This document shows, piece by piece, positions 43,148 through 50,925 of a DNA stretch of 64,000 nt. The DNA is from Symsagittifera roscoffensis. Lineage: Eukaryota > Xenacoelomorpha > Acoela > Convolutidae. Location: NCBI RefSeq assembly GCF_963678635.1, contig NC_087067.1, forward strand, positions 24,871,547 through 24,935,546, read 5' to 3'. Both the position numbers and the translations under genes were made by a program. The notes beneath the pieces were generated by a model. The model saw only the letters and a list, made by a program, of their open reading frames with translations, ran no database searches and had not been told where the DNA came from. Within the stretch, counting starts at the first letter, position 1. Every line of letters starts with the position of its first letter.

Positions 43148-43223
43148 GTAAGTATGAATTATACATATTACTAACTAATTAAAATATTAGAAACTCACCA
43201 TTCTTTATCCATGTTTTCTTTAG
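43148..43223 (+). other. Probable 76-bp intron directly after the last stop codon of element A
   Basis: TAACAG/GTAAGTATG places a consensus 5' splice site three bases after the TAA. Downstream, ATGTTTTCTTTAG ends at 43223, with an alternative AATTTTAG at 43231. Length and sequence fit small nematode introns. Copy B has the same donor and acceptor (49038-49116) although the intron body differs, which supports function. It lies in the 3' UTR of the last ORF. Confidence 0.55.
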
Positions 43224-43995
43224 AATTTTAGCCTTCACCCAACGATCATCTGAAAAATTCACAAAAGAAAATAAAAAATTGAAAACTTCTTCAAACTGTT
43301 TAAAACTCTATTAATTTTTTTTCATCAAATAATTAAATAAATATAATACCAATGCAGTAATTTAATTTATAAATTTTTCCCCCACAAGCAGTAAATCTAA
43401 AAATAATGAAAATTTGTAACTTAATTTTCCCCAACAACTAGCAGTAAAATTAAAAATTCTATGTAGTAAATTAATAAGAAGCAAATGCAGTACTAACCTT
43501 TTGATATTTTCATTCACTCGCACAAGAATTCTATCCAAACTCGCACAGCTCGCCCACGAAGAATTGTTTAAATAATGAATTTCAGTTTCAAGCTTTCACA
43601 ACTCAACAACTCTAACACACGATAACAAGTTTCAAACTTTCCTTTAACCCGGTTGGAAAGGAATTATATACTAAACAAAACTAACCAATGCAGCTTACTA
43701 AACACCACAACACATAGCATAACAGCATGACTAAGAAAAGGAAACCAACGGTACCCAAACCGGATTAACCCAGTTTAAAACTGGATAATTTATTCTTTTG
43801 AAGACTATTATAAAGTCTAAGAAAGAAATAATAAAACACAAAAAAGTCGAAAGACAAACCCATACCACAAACAATTTGATTTTTGAAAAAAGGACACAAC
43901 CAACAAAACATAAGAAAAACCACAACAAACCCAACATAAAACGTTGTCACATAACAGGACCTCTCACAAAAACCGCATGCAATCATACTCCCACT

Positions 43996-44055
43996 CCTGG
44001 CCTAACCCACCAGGAAGGACGTCCTGAGCATGCTCTATAGTCGGCCTAACCCACC
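43996..44055 (+). other. Palindromic module with repeated GGCCTAACCCACC in the 3' region of element A
   Basis: GGCCTAACCCACC occurs at 43999-44011 and 44043-44055. Between them lie two perfect 10-bp palindromes side by side, AGGACGTCCT (44016-44025) and GAGCATGCTC (44026-44035), and CCTGG..CCAGG encloses the first repeat. Copy B keeps the whole arrangement at 48206-48265. Likely a structured RNA or a protein-binding site; function not known. Confidence 0.6.
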
Positions 44056-44789
44056 GCGCTACATCCACGCTTTGTGACCACACTCCTATTTTTAATAAGA
44101 GCTACTCAAGGGTGAGTAACTCTTCAAAATAACTGAACTAAAACAAAAAGCTTTTGTGAAAACAACTAACTAAAATCATAATTAAAAGATATTAAACTAA
44201 TAAAAGTTTTATAAAATGTAAATTACATTATGCAATACATAGATCAGAATACAACACTAAGGACGAACATCCAAAGACAAAACGACCCCACTACACTCGA
44301 GAAAGAATGGCCAACTACAATCGATATGCCGCTCACAATCACAACTCAAAGGATTTAGAGTACGACTTGACTTCGCAGAAAAGGACTTCATTGAACTAGA
44401 CCAATGACCACCTCGATGTTCAAGTATACGTACAAATCCGAGTAACCAGGCATCCCCTCCATGCACAATCTCCACGCCATTCCTAGACAAGATCAAAACA
44501 CAAAGAAGTTCTCATTCATGAAACAGAAAAACCTGACATAGCCAACCATTCTGAAATCAGATTTGAGTTTGTTGCAAAGACCCAGTCGTTGTCATGAGAT
44601 GACACAACGATCGAACCTGGAACTTCTCTAACAAGAGAACCCAGAAGAAATATGATGTTCGCCAAATACCAACGTCCACCTGATCTAAACTACATTTTAT
44701 GATTGGATAAATTAGATATTTTACCAATGTAAAGTATTTAATATTAACCAATCATGATCCATCTGACTAACAATCCACTTATTTGTAAG

Positions 44790-44817
44790 TGCTGAAATTA
44801 CTTGTAATTTCAGCACC
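44790..44817 (+). other. Perfect 13-bp hairpin in the 3' region of element A
   Basis: GTGCTGAAATTAC, two spacer bases, GTAATTTCAGCAC. Copy B has the same structure at 47411-47438 with one mismatch in the stem. It could be a termination/polyadenylation-related stem or a cruciform. Confidence 0.6.
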
Positions 44818-45083
44818 AGAGAGATTTGAATTTAACTTAGAAATTAGTTGACTCTCCAAGAAGACTTCAGCAACCGCAATAAACCAGTATACCCTAGATC
44901 TATTGAGCCTAGCAGAGACTAGTTAAACAACCTGAGACTAGATAGTATAAGAGTAAGATTAGGATCGGTATTAGCCTAAGAAGTTGCACGAATCTATCCG
45001 GCCGAAAATAAGATAGCGTGACGAGCAGACGGTGTACCCTATCCGAAATTACTCTATGAGTTATACCCATCGGTCATAACTCA

Positions 45084-46906
45084 AATTCTTGAAGTTTGTT
45101 TTGCATTTAATTTAAAGACTTCAAAATTCCAGGTCAGCGATTTATAATCATATTTAATAAAGTGAAAATTAAACAGTTTGTTCATTCGTTTTACGTAAAA
45201 GCGACAAATAATTTTTTTCAAATTGAAATGTTAGCAAAAAAAATATTAACTTCAAAAACAAAAAAATCATATCATTTTTGAATAAGACACTCTGTTGAAT
45301 CCTTACAACTGTTTGAGCCGCAAAAAAGATGCCATACGCCACGGTTCTTTTCAGAAATTTTTTTTTTAGCCCACTGACTTAAAACCACACCAAATCTTAC
45401 TCAAAGTTAAACAATTTGCTTATTCATTTTGTTTGCAACCAAGAGGTATTTTTATTAAATTGAACTGTAAGCAGAAAAAATGCGATGCAAAAAAATTTAT
45501 AACATAACATAATATTTGAATATTATCCCCTCACAAACATAAAATTTAGTGTAATTGGAATGCAACTCTTGTTTGATTTTTGCCATCAAATTCAAACGTA
45601 TCAAGCACTTCGCAAGATTATGGCAGTATTAATATTATTAAATTGACTTACATTTAACAACTTTTTTCATTCAACTTTTTTCTAACTGTATTCCAGCCTT
45701 ATTAAACAAAAAACTTATTAGAAACATCAAAAACCGACAAAATAAAAGCATAATTTTTTCGAAAAGTTTTAACTCAATGAAAACTCTCCATATTGATAAT
45801 TTCTGGTAATGTTTTTCAATTGCGACTCTATTTATACTCGGTGGGCAGCGCTCTGCCTGAAAATTATAAGGAAATTAACTTATTTCCGGGAAAAGAGATA
45901 ACACCCAGCTTCTTTATTGACAGTCGGTACTAATTACTAGGTGAAATAAATTTTTCTTTTAAAAAAAAGAGAACGGACAATAGTATAGGTAATAAAAGAA
46001 ATCAAAAGCGGGCGATATGAGCTCGAGCTTAACCGCCCCTTAATTCATATCGAAATGTTTTTGGAAATGAAAATACTGAAAACTAAAAACGTAACTAAAA
46101 AACTAAAATAAAACCTATTGACTAAACACTCTACAGATTAAGGACAAATTCCGACTAAGTTTTGACAAAATCGCGCTGAAATTGAACTGAACGCTTCTTA
46201 CCAGGTTAAAATACGATTCTTATTAGAAACTAATTACTCCGGAACCATAATTGCTAACGAACTTCCCAAGTGTCTCGATCAACCAGAAACCGTCACAACT
46301 GCGACCAATATCATGAAAACGTTTAATAAATTTAATAGAAATGGTTAGCCAAATTGTTTTCAGTAAATTCTAGACACGATTGAGCCAATTTTTTTCTCGT
46401 TCTATAGCAACGGCTGTACTAAATTGTTTTTCTCATTTGCTTATAGAAACGGTCGAGTCAAATTATTTTTCTTCTTAAGTTCTATATTAAGGGTTGAGCC
46501 AAACGTTTTTTTAAGCATGGAACGAGCCATAAGTTAGTTGAGGGGGTATCGGTTTAAGTTCGTTCAAAGTTTTGATTTTTTGTGAGCACTTTGCAAATAC
46601 GTGGCAGCTTGAAGACTACGCGTAAACTCAAAAATCATGTTCGGGAACAATTATCAAAAAATCTTTGCAACAGGCTCAAGTTTTGAATTTTAATGGTAAT
46701 ATGGAAGTAGGGAGTTCAATAGTAATATATAGCAATGATAATGGCTATTAAACTTCATAACTGAGTCGGCAACCAGTACCATATTTGCTCAAGTTTGAAT
46801 CAAGTTTGCTCAAGTTGATCATTTTTCAAGTTTGAAAAATCGACGTCTTTTTTGGCAGATCTCTTCATTTTTCTTTCACTGAAGCGCATGGAGTGAGTCG
46901 AATAGT
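45084..46906. other. Spacer between elements A and B: no gene seen
   Basis: AT-rich sequence outside both elements. Open frames are short and unsupported. It holds a degenerate tandem repeat at 46325-46525 (listed separately). On the minus strand it lies downstream of the LDL-A exon, so it may be 3' flank or intron of that gene. Confidence 0.4.
46325..46525. repeat. Degenerate ~50-bp tandem repeat
   Basis: Units of the form TTCTATAGAAACGGTTGAGC followed by CAAATTGTTTTTCT recur about four to five times with mismatches (near 46336, 46375, 46403, 46443, 46480). Minisatellite-like; not coding. Confidence 0.55.
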
Positions 46907-47088
46907 TCACCATTGGGGTCTCAAATGGTTATACACAGCACACCAGTCGCTGTTTTCGTCTTCTCCGTTATTGCAGTCGGGTGAGCTGTCACAAAGCCAC
47001 TTGATGGGAATGCAGTTCGATCCCCTGCTACTCCAGCTATTGCGTCCTGCAACTCCCGAAGCACACGTGAAACTGTCGATGTACATAC
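46907..47088 (-). CDS. Single exon with an LDL-receptor class A domain (partial host gene)
   Basis: On the minus strand, acceptor TTACTTTTAG/GT at 47089/47088 opens a frame reading YIDSFTC, NCIPIKWLCDSSPDC, NNGEDENSDWC, then VYNHLRPQW and TGA at 46907-46909. The C..C-IP..W.CD...DC..G.DE....C pattern is an LDL-A module (six Cys and the acidic calcium cluster); such modules bind ligands in secreted or cell-surface proteins. The three-disulfide set looks complete. It is either the terminal exon of a gene whose upstream exons lie to the right, beyond element B, or an orphan fragment. The exon start is only about 57 bp from the element B terminus, so B inserted in or beside its upstream intron. 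Confidence 0.65.
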
Positions 47089-47145
47089 CTAAAAGTAAGT
47101 GAAATTAAAATTTAGCGTAAATTAATAACCTTGATTGATGCATTG

Positions 47146-49037
47146 TGAGTTAGGACCGAAGTGTAACTCATAGAGTAATTTCGGATAGGGTACACCGTCT
47201 GCTCGTCACGCTATCTTATTTTCGGCCGGATAGATTCGTGCAACTTCTTAGTCTAATACCGATCCTAATCTTACTCTTATACTATCTAGTCTCAGGTTGT
47301 TTAACTAGTCTCTGCTAGGCTCAATAGATCTAGGGTATACTGGTTTATTGCGGCTGCTGAAGTGCTCGGGAGAGTCCAACTAATTTCTAAGTTAAATTCA
47401 AATCTCTCTGGTGCTGAAATTACAAGTAACTTCAGCACTTACAAATAAGTGGGTTGTTAGTTAGATGGATCATGATTGGTTAATATTAAATACTTTACAT
47501 TGGTAAAACATTTAATTTATCCAATCATAAAATATAGTTTAGATCAGGTTCCACCCATCCGGGTTTTACAGAGTTTTTTAGAACAGTTCTTCTGTAATTC
47601 AAGGATGGATGATGGACGTTGGTATTTGGCGAACATCATAATTTTCTTCCGTTTCCTCTTTTGTTAGGGAAGTTCCAGGAAGCTGGAGTTAGAGACATAA
47701 GACGTTTCAGAATGGTTTGCTATGTCAGGTTTTTCTGTTCTGCGTGGAGAACTTCTTTTGTGTATGATCTAGTTTGGGAATGGCGTGGAGATTGTGCGTG
47801 GAGGGGATGCCTGGTTACTCGGATCTGTACGTATACTTGAACATCGAGGTGGTCATTGGTCTAGTTCAATGAAGTCCTTTTCTGCGAGGTCAAGTCGTAC
47901 TCTAAATCCTTTGAGTTGTGATTGTGAGCGGCATATCGATTGTAGTTGGTCATTCTCTCTCGAGTGTAGTGGGGTCGTCTTGTCTTTTGATGTTCGTCCT
48001 TGGTGTTGTATTCTGATCTATATATTGCATCATGTAATTTTACATTTTATAAAACTTTTATTAGTTTAATATTTTTTAATAATGATTTTAGTTAGTTGTT
48101 TTCACAAAAGCTTTTTGTTTTAGTTCGGTTATTTTGAAGAGTTACTCACACTTGAGTAGCTCTTATTAAAAATAGTGGTGTGGTCACAAAGCGTGGATGT
48201 AGCGCGGTGGGTTAGGCCGGCTATAGAGCATGCTCAGGACGTCCTTCCTGGTGGGTTAGGCCAGGAGTGGGAGTATGATTTCATGCGGTTTTTGTGAGGG
48301 GTCCTGTTATGTGACAACGTTTTATGTTGAGTTTGTTGTGGTCTTACTTATGTTTTGTTGGTTGTGTCCTTTTTTCAAAAATCAAATTGTTTGTGGTATG
48401 GGTTTGTCTTTCGACTTTTTTGTGTTTTATTATTTCTTTCTTAGACTTTATAATAGTCTTCAAAAGAATAAATTATCCAGTTTTAAACTGGGTTAATCCG
48501 GTTTGGGTACCTTGGTTTCTTTTTCTAAGTCATGCTGTTATTCTATGATTTGTGGTATTTAGTAAGCTGCGTTGGTTAGTTTTGTTTAGTATATGATTCC
48601 TTTCCAACCGGGTTAAAGGAAAGTTTGAAACATGTTATTATATGTTAGAGTTGTTGAGTGTGAAAACTTGAAACTGAAATTCATTATTTTAAACAATTCT
48701 TCGTGGGCGAGCTGTGCGAGTGTGGATAGAATTTCTGTGCGAATGAATGAAAATATCAAAAGGTTAGTACTGCATTTGCATTTATTTAATTTACTACATA
48801 GAATTTAGAAATTTACTGCTAGTCATGGGGGAATATTAAGATACAAATTTTCATCATAATTAGATTTACTGCTTGTGGGGGAAAATTTTAGAAATGAATT
48901 TACTGCATTGGTATTAAATTTATAAATTTATAAGTGTAAGAGATTAATAGAATTTTTGAAATCTGTTTGATGAAATTTGCGATTTTTATTTGTCTTTTGT
49001 GGTTTTTGTAGGTGATCGTCGGATGAAGGCTAAAAAT
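47146..49037 (-). other. 3' region of element B, including the 3' LTR
   Basis: Near reverse complement of 43224-45083. It contains the 13-bp hairpin (47411-47438, one mismatch), the palindromic module (48206-48265) and the terminal inverted pair TGAGTTA/TAACTCA (47146-47152, 47164-47170). Frames of 62-94 codons on the plus strand are antisense and not supported. Confidence 0.6.
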
Positions 49038-49116
49038 CTAAAGAAAACATGAATAAAGTATGGTGAGTTTTTTAATATTCTAATTAGTTAGTAATATTCA
49101 TTTAATTCATACTTAC
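49038..49116 (-). other. Probable 79-bp intron directly after the last stop codon of element B
   Basis: Element-sense TAACAG/GTAAGTATG with the donor three bases after the stop (49120-49122), and acceptor GTTTTCTTTAG at 49038. Donor and acceptor are identical to copy A while the body differs in length and sequence. Confidence 0.55.
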
Positions 49117-49119
49117 CTG

Positions 49120-50925
49120 TTAGTCGTCGGGGAAAAAACCGTGGGGGAAGATGTCGTGAATTAGTTCTGAAGTTGTTAGTAGTTTAGCTAAGATGCGGAT
49201 GATATTTTTAGTTTGAAGCAGTGGCCAAAGCAATTGAAGTGCCTTGATAGTGGTTAGTTCTTCAGTGCCAACTGCAAACTCATAAGGTGTGTTTTGGATT
49301 AAGTTATATAATTTGTGATTGAATTTAGTGTTGTGGATGAATTCTAAAATTGGGATTTCTATGGGTTGTACAAACTCGTGCGGGATAAGGAAGGGTCGGG
49401 ATTCTTCGGCGTTGAAGGTCTTGGTAATGGGACAGAAGATGTACATTTGGGTTATGGGGTCATAATTACGAAGAATACCATGGAGGTTAGTGTCTTTAAT
49501 ACAATATGTGAAATTTAGGAAAAATGGTGAAGTGTATTTGGAATTAATGAATTGAAAACGATGGTGTGGTTGTCTAGAGGGTGTGTGTAGGTCAAAGTGA
49601 TTTTGGATGAAACGATAATAACTATATGTGTGGGTTTGTTTAGTGCGCAACATAATATCGTGTGAGCAGTGTAAATCTCTTTCGTGTGGTGCAAGGAAAT
49701 GAAAGGTTAGTGAAAATATTTGGAAGCGTTCTTTAAAACTTTCGTATGCTTGTGTGTCTGTTAGTGCTTCTGAAATAATGTGATCAAACTTTCGGTCGAA
49801 GATGTTTAGTGTGAATGTATATGGTGTCTTGATGAAAAATTTCTCGGTAATTTGTGGATTAGCGAAGCGATCGTCGTCTAAGAATTGATCTTGGTTAGCT
49901 CTGATGATGTTGTGATCATAGTATTCGAGTGTATATTCGTTAGCTCTAGGTGCAGTGTGTGTTTTTAGTGATTTTTTATATCCAACGTAAGTAAATTGTC
50001 TAGCGGTTAGTGGTGTAGTGAGTCGATATAGCATGTCCGTATTTCGCTCTATATCGATGTGAGTGTTAGATAAAGGTAAGCAAAGAGGGTTAGTGAAATG
50101 ATAATATGAGGTCCAAGAGAGAGTAGGCATTAAAACGTATTCATCTACGAAGTTGCGTGTTTCGTTAGTGTCGTGGGGGGTGTTTAAGGTGTATTGTGGG
50201 AATGAGGGTACGGTGATGGCTAAAAATTCTTTTGTGTTAGTATGCTTGGGGTGGTTGATGTATTCACGGGCTGTTCCTGGTTTTGCTGGGAAAGGATGGT
50301 TGGGGAACTTTCTTTTAAAAGTGCGGTAAGCTCTATTAGTGTTGAGTGAAGATTCAGTTGATGTGGATGATGGTGCTAATGATTCAGTATAAGTTGAAGA
50401 GGGTGTAGGGGTAGGGGGGTTGGATGAATTTATTGTGGAGGAGATTTGGTTTATGGTTGGGGTATTAAGGTGGTAGGGTTGTTGTTGAAGGGTAATAAAA
50501 TTATCTAGCTCTGGGGAGATTCGGGGGGTGTCTGGAGAATGAGATGATTGGTCAGAATGGTATGAGGAATAGGTTGGGGTAACTTGGGAAGCATAAGAGG
50601 GTGTGGGAGTAATTGGGTCAGGGTTATTGGATAATATGGGTTGAAAAGGGGGTTGAGAAAAATTAGAAGAGTTATGAAAATTATTGGATGGGGATGGTTC
50701 TGAGTCGGCGAATTCATCGGGGGTTTCAATATTCGGGTTATTTAGCTGTGAGATGGAGTATAAAACTGAGATGTGTGAATTAGTGTCGGAATTCATGCCT
50801 GATGTTACATTGCTAGATGGAAAATCGGGTGGCGGAAAAGCAAAAAGTGGTATTATTGGGATTGGAGAGGTAAGATTGGTTGGGTGGGAATTTGATCGGT
50901 GTAGTGATCCAAGTTGGCGGCTCAT
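49120..50925 (-). CDS. Unknown 601-residue protein (last ORF of element B)
   Basis: Homologue of the 602-codon ORF of copy A. The ATG (50923-50925) overlaps the envelope stop as ATGA, which suggests termination-reinitiation or a shared mRNA. The N-terminal ~200 residues are Pro/Ser/Thr/Asn-rich and vary between copies; the remaining ~400 residues are nearly invariant and end HDIFPHGFFPDD. No signal peptide, membrane segment, zinc motif or nucleotide-binding motif is visible. Cysteines are few. I recognise no family. The difference pattern (changes concentrated in the linker, core kept) suggests the protein was under purifying selection before or between insertions. Confidence 0.8.
   Translation of the reverse strand: MSRQLGSLHRSNSHPTNLTSPIPIIPLFAFPPPDFPSSNVTSGMNSDTNSHISVLYSISQLNNPNIETPDEFADSEPSPSNNFHNSSNFSQPPFQPILSNNPDPITPTPSYASQVTPTYSSYHSDQSSHSPDTPRISPELDNFITLQQQPYHLNTPTINQISSTINSSNPPTPTPSSTYTESLAPSSTSTESSLNTNRAYRTFKRKFPNHPFPAKPGTAREYINHPKHTNTKEFLAITVPSFPQYTLNTPHDTNETRNFVDEYVLMPTLSWTSYYHFTNPLCLPLSNTHIDIERNTDMLYRLTTPLTARQFTYVGYKKSLKTHTAPRANEYTLEYYDHNIIRANQDQFLDDDRFANPQITEKFFIKTPYTFTLNIFDRKFDHIISEALTDTQAYESFKERFQIFSLTFHFLAPHERDLHCSHDIMLRTKQTHTYSYYRFIQNHFDLHTPSRQPHHRFQFINSKYTSPFFLNFTYCIKDTNLHGILRNYDPITQMYIFCPITKTFNAEESRPFLIPHEFVQPIEIPILEFIHNTKFNHKLYNLIQNTPYEFAVGTEELTTIKALQLLWPLLQTKNIIRILAKLLTTSELIHDIFPHGFFPDD

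Larger units (their letters stand above)
22884..45083 (+). mobile_element. Element A: env-bearing Ty3/gypsy element, 5'-truncated, internally duplicated, defective
   Basis: Same family as element B on the other strand. Order: gag-pol, partial second copy of gag-pol, 76- and 62-codon hydrophobic ORFs, ATG-less Pro/Thr-rich ORF, envelope-like ORF, 602-codon ORF, 3' region. The right end is placed at TAACTCA/45083 because similarity to copy B stops there; it ends in CA as LTRs usually do. Without a 5' LTR in the window the LTR length is unknown. Lesions in pol and env of A are single-base indels and nonsense changes relative to B. Confidence 0.85.
43224..45083 (+). other. 3' region of element A, including the 3' LTR (inner LTR boundary not determined)
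   Basis: Conserved with 47146-49037 on the other strand and free of supported genes. Visible parts: an A-rich stretch with possible polypurine tracts (AAGAAAAGGAAA near 43734; GAAAAAAGGA near 43884), a palindromic module (43996-44055), a hairpin pair near 44099-44125, a perfect 13-bp hairpin at 44790-44817, and a terminal inverted pair (45057-45083). Short open frames here are on both strands and not conserved as proteins. Confidence 0.6.

Noticed and set aside
46893-47102. Plus-strand 69-codon frame over the LDL-A exon
   Set aside because: The minus strand gives a textbook LDL-A pattern with a splice acceptor; the plus frame is its shadow.
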